Positions 50,441-62,027 of a stretch of DNA of 64,000 bases are shown here, piece by piece. The translations under genes were made by a program, and so were the position numbers. Location: positions 2,253,353 through 2,317,352 of the forward strand of contig JAOQNJ010000001.1 of NCBI GenBank assembly GCA_025961275.1. The letters are read 5' to 3'. This DNA is from Providencia alcalifaciens (lineage in GTDB: Bacteria > Pseudomonadota > Gammaproteobacteria > Enterobacterales > Enterobacteriaceae). Each line of letters begins with the position of its first letter. The stretch's first letter is position 1. Below the pieces are notes generated by a model that made no database searches, was not told where the DNA came from, and worked only from the letters and a program-made list of their open reading frames with translations.

Positions 50441-50951
50441 TCTTTAGTATCTAAAAATTAATTATATTTATCAATATTGGTATCATATTTGATTATAGTG
50501 AATACCTTTACAATATTGTTAAAAATTCCTCTTTAGATTATTTTATTTTTCGTAGTTTACGTTAAAATTACCATTATTTTTTGTAAAAAAATGAAAAGTA
50601 CCACTTGCTCGATATAAAACTTTCTAAAAATAGTATTTAATCAATATAAATAGCACTATAAATCCCTTTATTCACATTGATTTTGAAAAAAACACTGCTC
50701 AGGTGGTGACTTATACAATAAAAGTGCTATATTATTAGCACAGCGAAAACAGTTAGCGCCTCTAACCCGTATTTGAATATTATAATTATTGATAACCTTA
50801 AAAGCTGTATCTATTTAAACTATACCTATATTATGTAAAATATTGATTAATCAAAATTTTATGTTAACTAAGGTATCTTATTTAGTTAGCATTAGATTAT
50901 TTTATATAGAAATGTACATAGCGAAGGTTAGTCTCGCCTGCGGAGGTGATT
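50441..50951. other. Gap between mltD and tomB
   Basis: About 510 bases, AT-rich, no gene seen. It joins two blocks that are far apart in E. coli. The end holds the strong tomB ribosome binding site GGAGGTG. Confidence 0.5.
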
Positions 50952-51320
50952 ATGGATGAATATTCACCCAAGAATTATGATATATCCGAGTTAAAATACT
51001 TGTGTAACAGTCTGAATCGAGAAGCAATTTCAAGTTTACAGAAAACTAATACACATTGGGTAAATGATCTAAGTTCCCCACAAAGTGCTAGACTTAATGA
51101 ACTTATTGAGCATATTACAGCCTTCGTATGGCAATATAAGATTAAATATCCAAAAGAAAATCTCGTTATATCATTAGTTGAAGAGTATCTTGATGAAACT
51201 TATGATTTATTCGGTAGTCCTGTAATAACTCTAAGTGAAATTATTGATTGGCAAGGTATGAATCAAAACCTTGTCGCTGTCCTTGATGACGATTTAAAGT
51301 GCCCAACCAGTAAGACATAA
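50952..51320 (+). CDS. tomB: Hha toxicity modulator TomB
   Basis: Acidic 122-residue protein that counteracts Hha and affects biofilm formation. MDEYSPKNYDISELKYLCNS is the conserved TomB N-terminus, and IIDWQGMNQNLVAVLDDDLKC the C-terminal part. I use the ATG at 50952 behind GGAGGTG rather than an in-frame GTG two codons earlier. hha follows after 86 bases on the same strand, the usual pair. Confidence 0.92.
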   Translation: MDEYSPKNYDISELKYLCNSLNREAISSLQKTNTHWVNDLSSPQSARLNELIEHITAFVWQYKIKYPKENLVISLVEEYLDETYDLFGSPVITLSEIIDWQGMNQNLVAVLDDDLKCPTSKT

Positions 51321-51406
51321 AGATATTATTCACCATTAAATAAACTATAACACCGCATGTTATAAAGTTTTTTAGCTATCAATAAATAAAAGAAAGAAAG
51401 GGTATT

Positions 51407-51610
51407 ATGACCAAAACTGATTATCTGATGCGTTTAAGAAAATGCACAACTATTGATACACTTGAGCGTGTAATTGAGAAAAATAAATATGAACTTTCAG
51501 AGGACGAGTTGGAGTTATTTTACTCGGCTGCAGACCATCGTCTTGCAGAACTAACTATGAATAAACTCTATGACAAAATTCCAGCGTCAGTTTGGAAGTT
51601 TGTTAGATAA
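51407..51610 (+). CDS. hha: Haemolysin-expression modulator Hha
   Basis: 67-residue partner of H-NS that tunes silencing of horizontally acquired genes. The sequence [25 protein letters not shown] and [17 protein letters not shown] matches the family closely, with Cys at residue 13. AAAGGG precedes the ATG. Together with tomB it forms a toxin-antitoxin-like pair. Confidence 0.95.
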   Translation: MTKTDYLMRLRKCTTIDTLERVIEKNKYELSEDELELFYSAADHRLAELTMNKLYDKIPASVWKFVR

Positions 51611-51927
51611 CTACTTATTAATATGCATAAACAATAACTGGTTATGGCCGATAGTTCACTTTATCGGCTCAATATATATTTTATTTATAACTTGCTATCG
51701 TAAATAACCCTGCCGACACACTCATCCTTCGTGTATTTATCTCCCTGAAAATTATCTTTTTCTATATTAATTTTAATATTTAAACAAAACGTGTCACTGC
51801 AATAAGAATACGTTAAAAATACACTCCATCATTTTATTGAGCTTAATTGTTTTACAACTGAAGATATTTTTTAATAATATTCATAAATGAATTTAGGAAT
51901 AGTAAGGAAGGAAATAAGATTTGAATT
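51611..51927. other. Gap between hha and the SRP RNA gene
   Basis: 317 bases without a gene. GGCCGATAG-like and TATCGGC arms just after hha (about 51644-51667) may form a terminator; the rest is AT-rich with nothing notable. Confidence 0.4.
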
Positions 51928-52041
51928 GGGTGGGAGCTCTACCAGCGACATCCCGGCACACACATCCCCTGCCATGGCTGCTTCCTTCCGGACCTGACCA
52001 AGTTAACAAGTTAGCATTGCGGGAGAACCAATAGAGCCCCC
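51928..52041 (-). ncRNA. ffs: Signal recognition particle 4.5S RNA
   Basis: Minus-strand 114-base RNA starting GGGGGCTCTATTGGTTCTCC and ending GCTCCCACCC. The universally conserved domain IV core GGTCAGGTCCGGAAGGAAGC is present. It binds Ffh in co-translational membrane targeting. In E. coli ffs also lies beside ybaY. Confidence 0.97.
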
Positions 52042-52166
52042 ATTGATTGCTTCCTAAAAAGCACCTGCATTATGCTTGATGAAATCTGAAATAGCAAGAA
52101 AACCGCCTCTAAGTGCTGTTTTATTACACAAAACCCTTTGTTTATTTTTAATCTAATGATTATCAA

Positions 52167-52619
52167 TTAATGTACAGGCACAAGCATTAATTCAATATCT
52201 TTAGTTATGCCATTATTAACCACTTCATTATTTTTATCTGTTATAAACCATATTTCGCCCTCGACAGAAATGGTTGCACTGACAGTAAGATAAGCATTTG
52301 GAGGAACTTCGTCCTTCTGATAACTCAATTCAAATGGGAAAGGTGATTGCTTCCCTTGAGTATCATAATATTTTTGCGACAAAATTAAGGCAGGTAAGCC
52401 TATTATCGATGTATCTGTCAGCGTCACTGTAATCACCGCATTATCAGGTAGGGCAATACGTTGTAAAATAACAATTTTTCCGTTAATCATGTTAGTTTCT
52501 AAACTTTGCTTTACTGCATGATTGGAACTGCCAAGTTTGGTTTCTTTTTCTTTATTGCCTTCACAGCCCGCTAAAAGAGCCAGAAAAAAAAATTTAATAA
52601 TATACTGGTGTAATTTCAT
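52167..52619 (-). CDS. ybaY: YbaY-family lipoprotein
   Basis: 150-residue outer-membrane or periplasmic lipoprotein: signal with lipobox LLAGC (Cys19), then a YbaY-type domain (about 48-150; GKIVILQRIALPDNAVITVTL, PFELSYQKDEVPPNAYLTVS). Function unknown. Order ffs-ybaY-tesB matches E. coli, though the protein is shorter than E. coli YbaY. Confidence 0.87.
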   Translation of the reverse strand: MKLHQYIIKFFFLALLAGCEGNKEKETKLGSSNHAVKQSLETNMINGKIVILQRIALPDNAVITVTLTDTSIIGLPALILSQKYYDTQGKQSPFPFELSYQKDEVPPNAYLTVSATISVEGEIWFITDKNNEVVNNGITKDIELMLVPVH

Positions 52620-52853
52620 GATAAATACCTAAAAAACAATTTGTTATCAAAAGTTCAATTTATTTTAATAATATAAATTTTATTGAAGATGCTTAAGTTA
52701 TAGCTAAAAAGGCTCATCAATAAAATTATATTTCCAAATGTAACAGAGCATATCAATTTTGCACTTAAAGCAAAAACTGTCTACCTATTTTTGTGTATTA
52801 GTGGGAAAATACTCTAATCTGATATTTATTAATTAATAATCAAGGTTGTTGCT

Positions 52854-53720
52854 ATGAGCCCAGAACTGCAAAACTTAATCAGCCTTTTAGAGCTGGAAAA
52901 AATCGAGGAAGGTATCTTCAGAGGTCAAAGTGAAGATCTTGGTTTGCCACAAGTTTTTGGTGGGCAAGTTGTTGGGCAAGCAATGTATGCAGCAGAGCAA
53001 ACGATCACTGAAGACAGAGTAATCAACTCATTTCATAGCTACTTCTTACGTCCAGGTGATAGCCAACGTCCTATTGTTTACGATGTTGAAATATTGCGTG
53101 ACGGTGGTAGTTTCAGTACTCGCCGCATCAGTGCTATTCAACATGGTAAACCTATCTTTTTTATGACAGCGTCTTTTCAATCTCAAGAAGATGGTTTTAA
53201 TCACCAAAATATCATGCCTGAAGTTCCTTTACCTGAAACCTTAATTTCACAAGATGAAATTATTCAACGTCTAGCGGACAAGTTACCTGAGTCTGTAAAA
53301 AAATACGCTTTGCGTCCGAATCCTTTTGAATTTCGTCCAGTTCAGTTTTATAGCCCATTTGATAGCCCTTCTCAGGAGCCTTTTCGTTATATTTGGTTTA
53401 AAGCAAAAGGGCAATTACCTAATATTCCATCGCTACATAATTATTTATTAGGCTATGCCTCAGACTATAATTTTCTCCCTGCAACATTACAGCCACACGG
53501 TCGTGGTTTTATGGAAAGAGATTTACAAGTTGCAACCATCGACCACTCAATGTGGTATCACCGACCGTTCAAAATTGATGAATGGTTGCTATATGCAATT
53601 GAAAGTCCTTCCGCTTCCGGAGGCCGTGGTTTTGTTAAAGGTCAGGTTTATAATAAACAAGGGCTTTTAGTTGCAACTGCGGTTCAAGAAGGTGTAATCC
53701 GTAAAAGAAAGCCGCGTTAA
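52854..53720 (+). CDS. tesB: Acyl-CoA thioesterase II
   Basis: Double-hotdog thioesterase of 288 residues that hydrolyses medium- to long-chain acyl-Co[13 protein letters not shown] (38-49), the catalytic Asp in [13 protein letters not shown] (about 205) and the Gln in TAVQEGVIR near the C-terminus fit the Asp-Thr-Gln active site of TesB. It is convergent with amtB. Confidence 0.95.
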   Translation: MSPELQNLISLLELEKIEEGIFRGQSEDLGLPQVFGGQVVGQAMYAAEQTITEDRVINSFHSYFLRPGDSQRPIVYDVEILRDGGSFSTRRISAIQHGKPIFFMTASFQSQEDGFNHQNIMPEVPLPETLISQDEIIQRLADKLPESVKKYALRPNPFEFRPVQFYSPFDSPSQEPFRYIWFKAKGQLPNIPSLHNYLLGYASDYNFLPATLQPHGRGFMERDLQVATIDHSMWYHRPFKIDEWLLYAIESPSASGGRGFVKGQVYNKQGLLVATAVQEGVIRKRKPR

Positions 53721-53780
53721 ACGTTACCTTAAGTAAGCACTTACAAGCTATGTAGTAATTAAGTTAATATCCAATAAGCA

Positions 53781-53809
53781 TAATGGCAGCATATATATTG
53801 CTGCCATTA
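53781..53809. terminator. Convergent terminator between tesB and amtB
   Basis: AATGGCAGCA and TGCTGCCATT form a perfect stem between the two convergent stops. Tails on both strands are only moderately T-rich. Confidence 0.65.
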
Positions 53810-53849
53810 TCGTAAATTATATTGTATGTTAGCACTCACTTACATTTGG

Positions 53850-55133
53850 TTAGTTATAAGCACTTTCACCGTGATAGGTAATGTCGAGACCCTCTCTTTC
53901 CTGTTCAATATTGACACGTAATCCCGTTGTTTTATCTGCAATAACGAAAGCAAGGTAAGCAACAACAGCGGTCCATACGACACATATCAGTACACTAAAT
54001 GCCTGAATTCCAACTTGCTTAATCATTGTTACGCCCTCAGCGTAACCCATACCGCCTAAAGTAGCTGATGTAAATACGCCAGTAAGCAAGCAGCCAACTA
54101 CCCCACAAACACCGTGTACGCCAAATACATCGCAAACATCATCAACTTTCAACCAACGCTTAAGAATCACAACACCCCACAAGCCAGCAATACCAGACAA
54201 CAAACCAATTATTAATGCACCGCCGACACCAACAGTCCCTGCCGCTGGTGTAACACCGACTAACCCAGCTAAACAACCAGAACATGCACCTAATAGTGAA
54301 GGTTTATCCCTAAATATCCACTCACCTATTGTCCATGATAAAATTGCGCCAGATGCAGCAATTACAGTATTAATGAATGCTAATGCTGCAACCGAATCTG
54401 CGCTTCCTGCTGACCCAGCATTAAAACCAAACCAACCAATAAAAAGTATTGCAGTTCCCATAAACACCATTGGTAGGTTATGCGGTTTAATTGCTTCTTT
54501 ACCTAAACCAGTGCGCTTACCAAGTAAGTGAGCACCAACTAGACCCGCAACAGCAGCATTAATATGAACAACAGTTCCACCCGCAAAATCTAGTGCGCCA
54601 TCCTGTGCAAGTAATCCACCACCCCAGACCATATGCGCCATTGGCAAATAAGCAAATGTTGTCCAAATAAAAGTAAATATAAGTATGGCTGAAAATTTGA
54701 TTCTTTCACCTAGCGCACCCACAACGAGTGCAACTGTCAAACATGCAAAAGCACCTTGGAATGCAACATGTACGAATTGTGGAATTGTTGCTGATAAACT
54801 TTCAATACTGATCCCTTTGAGCATAAACTGCTCAAAGCCACCGAGGAAATCATTCCCTTCACTAAAAGCAAAACTATAACCATAAACCACCCAAATCACA
54901 GAAACGAGTGCTAAAATAACCATAGTTTGAGCCATCAATGACAGTACGTTTTTGCTTCTGAGTAAGCCTCCATAAAATAAGGCAATACCAGGAACAATCA
55001 TAAATAAAACCAACGCAGTACAAATCATCATAAACGCATTATCAGCTTTATCTAAAGTCGTATCCGCTGCAAATACACTGACAGGAAAACTCACCATAAT
55101 TAGCAAATACAAACACTGAAACAGTTTACTCAT
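53850..55133 (-). CDS. amtB: Ammonium transporter AmtB
   Basis: Inner-membrane ammonium channel of 427 residues with a signal peptide (cut near VFA-ADT) and 11 helices. Pore His residues fit LPMAHMVWGGG and DVFGVHGVCGVVG; ALFYGGLLRSKNVLS is typical. I start at ATG 55133 behind AGGAGAAC; the frame is open further upstream. It is coupled to glnK, whose stop is 11 bases before. GlnK blocks the channel when nitrogen is plentiful. Confidence 0.95.
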   Translation of the reverse strand: MSKLFQCLYLLIMVSFPVSVFAADTTLDKADNAFMMICTALVLFMIVPGIALFYGGLLRSKNVLSLMAQTMVILALVSVIWVVYGYSFAFSEGNDFLGGFEQFMLKGISIESLSATIPQFVHVAFQGAFACLTVALVVGALGERIKFSAILIFTFIWTTFAYLPMAHMVWGGGLLAQDGALDFAGGTVVHINAAVAGLVGAHLLGKRTGLGKEAIKPHNLPMVFMGTAILFIGWFGFNAGSAGSADSVAALAFINTVIAASGAILSWTIGEWIFRDKPSLLGACSGCLAGLVGVTPAAGTVGVGGALIIGLLSGIAGLWGVVILKRWLKVDDVCDVFGVHGVCGVVGCLLTGVFTSATLGGMGYAEGVTMIKQVGIQAFSVLICVVWTAVVAYLAFVIADKTTGLRVNIEQEREGLDITYHGESAYN

Positions 55134-55143
55134 CGCCGTTCTC

Positions 55144-55518
<375 letters not shown>

Positions 55519-55563
55519 TTAACTACGCGCTATAGCAACGCTGAAGGCTGCAAGAAGATTAAA

Positions 55564-55579
55564 AGCAAGTAGCGTGCCA
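55564..55579 (-). promoter_or_regulatory. Sigma-54 promoter of glnK-amtB
   Basis: On the minus strand TGGCACG-N4-TTGCT matches the RpoN consensus at every defined position, with the right spacing of the GG and GC elements. It lies about 82 bases before the glnK start, as expected for NtrC-activated nitrogen control. I see no clear NtrC site upstream. Confidence 0.9.
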
Positions 55580-55636
55580 AAAAATAATAAAACAGTAAAA
55601 ATAATTAATTAATCTTGTAATTCAAATAGTAATAGA

Positions 55637-55667
55637 AAAATAAAAGGCCACTCAACTGAGTGGCCTT
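55637..55667 (-). terminator. Intrinsic terminator of mdlAB
   Basis: AAGGCCACTC and GAGTGGCCTT form a perfect 10-bp stem around AACT, with T-runs on both strands; on the minus strand it ends the mdlA-mdlB unit. Confidence 0.88.
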
Positions 55668-55698
55668 TTTCGAATGCATTACAAATGTGCAACAATAA

Positions 55699-57483
55699 TT
55701 AGATTAAAATTGATTCAAGCTCTGTGTCATCATGTGAATTTAATGACTCTCCAACTTGCTGTAGCTGGTACATTTGGAAATACCGCCCTTTTTGTTGTAG
55801 TAATTGTGCATGATTTCCCTTCTCAACAATTGCACCACGATGGAGCACAACAACTTGGTCTGCATCAACTATCGTGGATAATCTATGAGCAATAACTACT
55901 AGGGTTGTCGTTTGTCGAATAATGCGCAGAGCTTTTTGAATTGCTTGTTCTGTTCCTGAGTCGATATTCGCCGTTGCTTCATCAAGAATTAAAATTTTTG
56001 GTGTTACAACTAATACACGAGCTATCGCTAATAGCTGCCTTTGCCCGACAGAGAGCGTGTTCCCTTGTTCACCTAAGTGTGTGTCAAGCCCGTCCGGCAA
56101 TAAGCGTACATGCTCAGCTAGCTGTACTGTTTCCAGCATTTGCCAAACTTTTTCTTGTGTCACATCTCGACCTAATGCGACATTATCGAAAAATGAGGCC
56201 GCTAGCACGACAGGATCCTGTTGCACCATTGCGATGCCATTACGTAAAACTTGGTGCGAAAGTGAGTGCAAAGATCGGCCATCAAGTAAAATCTCACCTT
56301 GCTGCCAAGGGTAATAACCCATAATCAGGTTTGCTATAGTACTTTTACCGCTACCGGTATGCCCTACCAATGCAATAAAACTATGCTCAGGAACATGAAG
56401 ATTGATATTATTAAGTACATTTTTATTTTCACGATAGGCAAATGATAAATTCTGAATATCGATAGCTCCGCCTTGTAATGGCTGTATGTTCTCACCATAA
56501 CCTTGCTTTGGACTATCCATTAATTCAAATACTCGCTCTCCTGATACTACAGCTTGCTGCAACATAGATTGTTGAGAAGTCAGCTCAATCAATGGTTCGT
56601 TTAAACGTCCTAAATAGTTGATAAATGCATATAAAACACCAACACCAATGGTTGCTGTTCCATCTAATCCGAACAGCAGTAATAAGCCACAAAGAACCAA
56701 GGCAGAAATCAAACTTAGCAAAGGGCGAAGCAATAATCCATCAAGTTTCAATGCCTTCATCCGAGCATGGTAATGTTCTTGGCTAGCTTCGAATATTTTC
56801 TCACCAAATCGAGCTTGTTGACGAAACTGTTGAATAACTGTCATTCCATTAATAATCTCATTAAAGCCATTATTAATGTCAGCAAGATAAGAGCGGACAC
56901 TACGTACGATTGGTGTGCTCAAGCGCTGATAGATCACCATAATAACCATAACAACAGGGAATATCATAATAGCAACTAAAGCCATACGCCACTCAAGAAT
57001 AAACATAGCGATGAGCATGGTACAAATAAGTGCTAAGCTACGAAATACCGTCGGCACAACCATAACAAAGAGATCTTTGATCACTTCAGTGTCATTCGTA
57101 ACTCGGGATATAATTTGCCCTACAGGTTGTTTATCAAACGCACTCAACGGCTGTCTCAATGCTGCGTTCATCACCTCAGTACGTAACGATTGCACTACGC
57201 CAACTGCTGCTTTATTGAATAATATTCTTTGATAATAGTGTAAAAGTGCAGCAATGACTTGTAGTAATACAAAGCCAATCACCATATACAATGCTAGTGG
57301 CATGATGACCTGCTTCTTAGCAACCATATTATCGATAAAATAGCTTATGAGTAATGGCCCGCTTACCTCAGCAATTGCAGCAACCCATAGCATCACGACT
57401 CCGATTGACATGGTGCCACGATGAGCTTTGCCATAAACCAGTAAGCGTTTTAAAGCTGGCCATAGTGATTTTTTCTGACTCAT
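55699..57483 (-). CDS. mdlB: ABC exporter subunit MdlB
   Basis: Half-size ABC exporter of 594 residues: six membrane helices (about 20-310) followed by an ATPase domain with Walker [10 protein letters not shown], signature LSVGQRQ and Walker [13 protein letters not shown]. It pairs with MdlA as a heterodimer; the substrate is unknown. Its start overlaps the mdlA stop by 4 bases. Confidence 0.94.
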   Translation of the reverse strand: MSQKKSLWPALKRLLVYGKAHRGTMSIGVVMLWVAAIAEVSGPLLISYFIDNMVAKKQVIMPLALYMVIGFVLLQVIAALLHYYQRILFNKAAVGVVQSLRTEVMNAALRQPLSAFDKQPVGQIISRVTNDTEVIKDLFVMVVPTVFRSLALICTMLIAMFILEWRMALVAIMIFPVVMVIMVIYQRLSTPIVRSVRSYLADINNGFNEIINGMTVIQQFRQQARFGEKIFEASQEHYHARMKALKLDGLLLRPLLSLISALVLCGLLLLFGLDGTATIGVGVLYAFINYLGRLNEPLIELTSQQSMLQQAVVSGERVFELMDSPKQGYGENIQPLQGGAIDIQNLSFAYRENKNVLNNINLHVPEHSFIALVGHTGSGKSTIANLIMGYYPWQQGEILLDGRSLHSLSHQVLRNGIAMVQQDPVVLAASFFDNVALGRDVTQEKVWQMLETVQLAEHVRLLPDGLDTHLGEQGNTLSVGQRQLLAIARVLVVTPKILILDEATANIDSGTEQAIQKALRIIRQTTTLVVIAHRLSTIVDADQVVVLHRGAIVEKGNHAQLLQQKGRYFQMYQLQQVGESLNSHDDTELESILI

Positions 57484-59225
57484 AAATCACCATCCAAAGC
57501 CGCTTCGATTTGTTGGTAATGATACATATCTTTATACCAACCCGGCTGGGCTATTAAAGTAGTGTGAATTCCCTCTGCAATTATGCCTCCTTGTGATAGT
57601 ACTAGAATATTATCGGACTCTACTAAGGCAGATAAACGATGCGCACTAATGATGAGCGTTTTACCTTGTCGCCAGCGGTTTAAATTTTGCAAAATAGTGA
57701 ATTCAGTCTGACCATCAACCGCAGATAGGGAATCATCTAAAATCAAAATTTCTGCATTTTGTAAAATAGCCCGTGCAATAGAGATCCTCTGCTTCTGACC
57801 ACCAGAGAGCATTACGCCACGTTCACCAACCTGTGTTTGGTATCCTTCAGGTAATCTTAAGATATCTTCATGTACACAAGCGATACGTGCAGCATCTTCA
57901 ATTTGTTCCATCGTTGCCTGCGGATGACCTAATCCAATATTAACAGCAATGGTATCTGAGAATAAAAAAGGTGATTGATTAACTATCGCTAAACGACTTC
58001 GCCATTCATCAAGTCGAAAATCAGGTAATCGTTTATTTTGATAGCTAATACCCCCTTCGGTAACATCAAATTGGCGTTGAAGCAAAGCAATCAATGTTGA
58101 TTTTCCTGCTCCCGTTGACCCACAGATCCCCAAAAATTGCCCCGGTTTGAGGTTGAATTGAATATTATGAAGAGCAATACGTTCTGTTTCTGGGTAGCCA
58201 AACGATTTTATGTCTACATTTAACGCTCCGCTTTCTGCTTGAAGTGATTCACTTCCATCTTCAATAACTAAAGGTTCATCAAGCAAAGCTCGAATACGAC
58301 TATAAGCTGCACTACCGCGCTCAACAATATTAAACATCCATGCCAGTGCTAGCATTGGCCAGATCATTAAACCTAAATACATAATAAAACTTGTTAGCTC
58401 ACCTAGAGTTAGTGTGCCTTGTAGCACCATCCAACTTCCGCCAGCGACAGCAAGGAGGTTAGCCATACCTACGGCAATAAAAATTGTAGGGTCAAAACGT
58501 GCATCAACTTTAGCGACGTGCATATTACGATGCCCTGCTTCGGTTGCAACTTGTTCGAATTGATTAGATTGATGCTCTTCAAGACCAAACGCTTTAATCA
58601 TACGAATACTTGTTAAGCTTTCTTGTGCTTGATTATTCAGAGATGAAAATGCACCTTGAGCGTACTTAAAACGATGGTGAAGTTGGTCACCATAGCGCTT
58701 GATCACAAGAGCCATTATGGGCATAGGTATCAATGCCAATAGTGTTAATTGCCAACTAATATCAACGCTCATCATAATAAGGACTGCACAACCCATCACA
58801 AGCGAATCAATAAACGTGAGTACCCCTTCACCTGCTGCAAAAACAACACGATCAACATCATTAGTCGTACGGGCAATCAGATCACCAGTTCTGTATTTCA
58901 AGTAAAAAGATTGATTCTGTAGACTTAATTGTCGATAGACTTTTTGACGTAGCTGTACTGCTAATTTATAGGAAGCACCAAATAACCAAATTCGCCAAAC
59001 ATAGCGTAGCCCATACACAAGAACTGCAATCAATAGCATCACTGCTGCATAGAAAACCAATTCGCTCGTAGCCATAGTTTTATTGCTAATACCATCGACA
59101 ATAATCCCCACAAGTCGTGGCGGAATAAGCTGTAAAATAGCGATGATAATTAAAAAGCAAACAGCGCCAGCATAGCGTCGCCATTCACTAATAAAATACC
59201 AGAGTAGTTGTGAAAATAATCGCAC
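57480..59225 (-). CDS. mdlA: ABC exporter subunit MdlA
   Basis: Half-size ABC exporter of 581 residues: membrane domain (about 15-305) and ATPase domain with Walker [10 protein letters not shown], signature LSGGQKQR and Walker [13 protein letters not shown]. In the Walker B region Asp replaces the catalytic Glu (ILDDS), so this half probably has the degenerate ATP site. It is coupled to mdlB. A noncoding element separates it from decR. Confidence 0.94.
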   Translation of the reverse strand: MRLFSQLLWYFISEWRRYAGAVCFLIIIAILQLIPPRLVGIIVDGISNKTMATSELVFYAAVMLLIAVLVYGLRYVWRIWLFGASYKLAVQLRQKVYRQLSLQNQSFYLKYRTGDLIARTTNDVDRVVFAAGEGVLTFIDSLVMGCAVLIMMSVDISWQLTLLALIPMPIMALVIKRYGDQLHHRFKYAQGAFSSLNNQAQESLTSIRMIKAFGLEEHQSNQFEQVATEAGHRNMHVAKVDARFDPTIFIAVGMANLLAVAGGSWMVLQGTLTLGELTSFIMYLGLMIWPMLALAWMFNIVERGSAAYSRIRALLDEPLVIEDGSESLQAESGALNVDIKSFGYPETERIALHNIQFNLKPGQFLGICGSTGAGKSTLIALLQRQFDVTEGGISYQNKRLPDFRLDEWRSRLAIVNQSPFLFSDTIAVNIGLGHPQATMEQIEDAARIACVHEDILRLPEGYQTQVGERGVMLSGGQKQRISIARAILQNAEILILDDSLSAVDGQTEFTILQNLNRWRQGKTLIISAHRLSALVESDNILVLSQGGIIAEGIHTTLIAQPGWYKDMYHYQQIEAALDGDL

Positions 59226-59428
59226 TTAGTTATTGCCTTGAATGAGGTTTGATTCATTGCTGTTATTTGGCATTTATATTGATGCAAAATGACAGATAAA
59301 TTCTAGGAGCTGTTGACCTTTTTTGCTTATTTTTATTGCATACATCGATTGAAGTAATAGTAATGCTATCATACCGTGCATTTAGGGTGATTGAAAAATC
59401 ACCAAAAATCCAAGTAACAAATAAAAAG

Positions 59429-59578
59429 CGCCCTTAAAGTTCGATTAAAAGCGATTTTTCGCTGTGTTGAGCAGATCTTACCTACTTCTTGACAACAAAA
59501 TACTCGTCTTTATCAAAAAGTTCTTAATTCGTACAAAATTTGGCCTTCAAAGATCAATAGCGCTAATAGCTAGATCAC
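59429..59578 (+). repeat. Noncoding element, copy B
   Basis: Second copy of the element at 22478-22625, in the same orientation relative to the window. Shared blocks are GATTAAAAGCGATTTTTCGC, TGTTGAGCAGATCTTA (against TATTGAGAGGTTCTTC) and GTTCTTAATT...TTGGCCTTCAAAGATCAA. It lies in the gap of about 350 bases between mdlA and decR and touches the decR stop. Confidence 0.65.
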
Positions 59579-60039
59579 TAATCGGGGATTGGCAGCACGG
59601 TGGTATATTTGATTTTTTCCATTGCAAAACTAGACGTTACATCAATTAGCCCATGAACGCCATTAACTAATTTTTTATAGAAAAAGTCATAGGACTTCAT
59701 ATCACTGACTTCAACTTGCATTAGATAATCATACTCGCCTGCCATGCGGTAGAACATTAATACTTCGGGTAATTGGCTGACAAATGACACAAATTGCTCA
59801 TACCATTCGCTATTATGATGCTGTGTTTTGATCATCACAATCACCGTAAGGCCTAAACCTAGTTTTTCGCCGTCAAGCAAAGTAACACGACCACGAATAT
59901 AACCATCATCCTCTAAACGTTTCAGCCTTTTCCAGCAAGGTGTAGAGGTTAAATTGACTGATTCCGCTAGTGAATTCAAAGATAGACTGCTGTCATTTTG
60001 CAATAAGCGTAGTAATTTTTTATCTATCTTGTCTAGCAT
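59578..60039 (-). CDS. decR: Lrp/AsnC-family regulator DecR
   Basis: Lrp-type protein of 153 residues with an N-terminal helix-turn-helix ([20 protein letters not shown], about 19-40) and a C-terminal RAM ligand-binding domain. In E. coli DecR (YbaO) activates cysteine detoxification genes. The position between mdlA and queC matches. I take the ATG at 60039; a GTG two codons earlier is in frame. Confidence 0.9.
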   Translation of the reverse strand: MLDKIDKKLLRLLQNDSSLSLNSLAESVNLTSTPCWKRLKRLEDDGYIRGRVTLLDGEKLGLGLTVIVMIKTQHHNSEWYEQFVSFVSQLPEVLMFYRMAGEYDYLMQVEVSDMKSYDFFYKKLVNGVHGLIDVTSSFAMEKIKYTTVLPIPD

Positions 60040-60248
60040 ATTCACTCTCTTTTATATGTTTACAATAAAATATCACCGATCGCATTATACATAGAATTAT
60101 TTTATCCCAATTGACTTACTACAGCATAAATAGTTTATCAATTAATGATAATAAGTAAAATTAACTCTGTTCATCCTAATCTAGCATCGTTAACATACAC
60201 CTTTAGCAAAACAACCGTGTAAATATTTATTTAATGAGAGGAATGTCT

Positions 60249-60947
60249 ATGAAACGTGCTGTTGTCGTCTTCAGTGGTGGACAAGATTCGACTACCTGTC
60301 TAATCCAGGCGCTAAAAGATTATGATGAGGTACATTGCGTCACTTTTGATTATGGCCAACGCCACCGTTTTGAAATTGAAGTCGCACAGAAGTTGAGCCT
60401 TTCTCTTGGCGTCACTGCACATAAAGTGTTAAATATCTCGCTTCTCAACGAGTTAGCCGTCAGCAGCTTAACTAGAGATAACATTCCTGTACCTGATTTT
60501 AATGAGAGTGAAGCAAGTGGCCTTCCGAGTACTTTTGTCCCTGGAAGAAATATACTCTTTTTAACCTTTGCCGCAATTTATGCTTATCAAGTTCAAGCAG
60601 AAGCGGTCATTACAGGCGTATGCGAAACAGATTTCTCTGGTTACCCTGATTGTCGAGATGAATTTGTCAAAGCACTAAACCATGCAGTCAGTCTAGGATT
60701 AGCAAAAGATATCCGCTTTGAAACCCCTTTAATGTGGTTAGATAAATCGCAAACATGGGCTCTCGCTGACTATTATGGGCATTTAGAAACTATACGTGAA
60801 CAGACTCTCACTTGTTATTATGGAATACAAGGCGATGGTTGTGGGGAGTGTGCTGCGTGCCACCTGCGCAGCAAAGGCTTAACTCATTATTTAAATAATA
60901 AAGATGTGGTTTTATCTTCATTGAAAAAACTCACCAATCTTAATTAG
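60249..60947 (+). CDS. queC: 7-cyano-7-deazaguanine synthase (QueC)
   Basis: ATP-dependent enzyme of 232 residues that converts 7-carboxy-7-deazaguanine to preQ0 for queuosine in tRNA. The ATP loop is FSGGQDSTT (8-16); zinc Cys ligands lie in [19 protein letters not shown] near the C-terminus. I use the ATG at 60249, six bases behind GAGAGGA; two in-frame ATGs lie earlier at 60234 and 60243. Confidence 0.95.
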   Translation: MKRAVVVFSGGQDSTTCLIQALKDYDEVHCVTFDYGQRHRFEIEVAQKLSLSLGVTAHKVLNISLLNELAVSSLTRDNIPVPDFNESEASGLPSTFVPGRNILFLTFAAIYAYQVQAEAVITGVCETDFSGYPDCRDEFVKALNHAVSLGLAKDIRFETPLMWLDKSQTWALADYYGHLETIREQTLTCYYGIQGDGCGECAACHLRSKGLTHYLNNKDVVLSSLKKLTNLN

Positions 60948-61017
60948 TTAACTCCCTTTGCAACAAATCGAATATGGCCGGAGAGTAACTGACCACTTTC
61001 CAGTCATATAATTAAGT

Positions 61018-61432
61018 TTAAATAAACTCGCTATCATCGTTTTTTGATAGCTCGCTCTTTTCAAGGAGTTCACCGTCAATGACAACCGCTTTATTTAAAA
61101 CAACATCGATACAAACAAACTTCATCAACGCATCAGAAATTACTTCTTTTCTACCTGTCCTTTCACACGTTATCTGTTGGTAATATATGAAATTTTTAGC
61201 ATTAATTTTCTTAACACGACTGATTATAGTAAGTTCATCATCGATGATAACACCTCGAAAGTAGTTCCCATTTATATTCACAACAACCATAGCAAATTTA
61301 CGTTTCCGCACCCAATCATGAAAATGGTGTTTATCCGATCAAGCCCAATTATCTGATTCATAAAACTCTAAATAACGCGCATTATTAACATATTGAAAGA
61401 CATCAAAATTTATTTAGATTATTAATGTTCAT
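61018..61432 (-). pseudogene. fadM: Decayed long-chain acyl-CoA thioesterase gene fadM
   Basis: Remnant of FadM (YbaW), a hotdog thioesterase. In one frame the minus strand reads DVFQYVNNARYLEFYESDNWA, then TGA (61339-61341), then SDKHHFHDWVRKRKFAMVVV and on to a normal FadM end (ALMKFVCIDVVLNKAVVIDGEL). The TGA replaces what is probably a Trp codon. Upstream, the best start (ATG 61430-61432) is out of frame by one extra T in a run of four. Only the last 97 codons remain an open frame. Position between queC and ybaV matches E. coli. Confidence 0.8.
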
Positions 61433-61509
61433 TTAATCACACTTATATCATCATATAATTTCAAAGCAGAAAGATTAGTGCCCACATAAATAAGCAGGCA
61501 CTAATTACC

Positions 61510-61881
61510 TTATAAAATTAATTTATCTCTGTTTTTTTCCAAGAATGAAGGTCCAATCCCTTTAACTTCCAAAATATTCTCTAATGAATTAAATGCACCA
61601 TATTTATCTCTATATTCCACAATTGCCTTAGCTTTGTGCATACCGATACCATTAAGCTTTTCAGCTAACACCTCAGCACTTGCTTGATTGATGTTAATCT
61701 GATTAGGATTTTGCGAACTAACTATTAGAGTACTATCCTCTGTAGACTTTTTATTCACAACTGTAGTCACTGGTTTATCTGGCTCTATTTTTTTGCTAGT
61801 GCCCTGAGGTAAGCACATAAACATTACTGACATTACCAATGCACTATTTATCCCTTGTTTTATTAATTTCATCCATGTCAT
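61510..61881 (-). CDS. ybaV: ComEA-like helix-hairpin-helix protein YbaV
   Basis: 123-residue exported protein: signal peptide (about 1-27), a variable linker, then a double helix-hairpin-helix DNA-binding domain (about 60-123; ININQASAEVLAEKLNGIGMHKA, ENILEVKGIGPSFLEKNRDKL). Related to ComEA, which binds incoming DNA in the periplasm, though a role in uptake here is unproven. The ATG at 61881 follows AGGAGAACCGC. Confidence 0.88.
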   Translation of the reverse strand: MTWMKLIKQGINSALVMSVMFMCLPQGTSKKIEPDKPVTTVVNKKSTEDSTLIVSSQNPNQININQASAEVLAEKLNGIGMHKAKAIVEYRDKYGAFNSLENILEVKGIGPSFLEKNRDKLIL

Positions 61882-62027
61882 TGCGGTTCTCCTGTTTAAG
61901 TTGAGATAACACAATGCCAAAGCCATACTGCAAAAGCTTTTGTATGAATATAAAAATGAGAAAGGCCACCCAAAGGTTGCCTTGATAGACTGGCTATTGC
62001 AATTGCAATTGCGAAGCGCTTCTCAGT

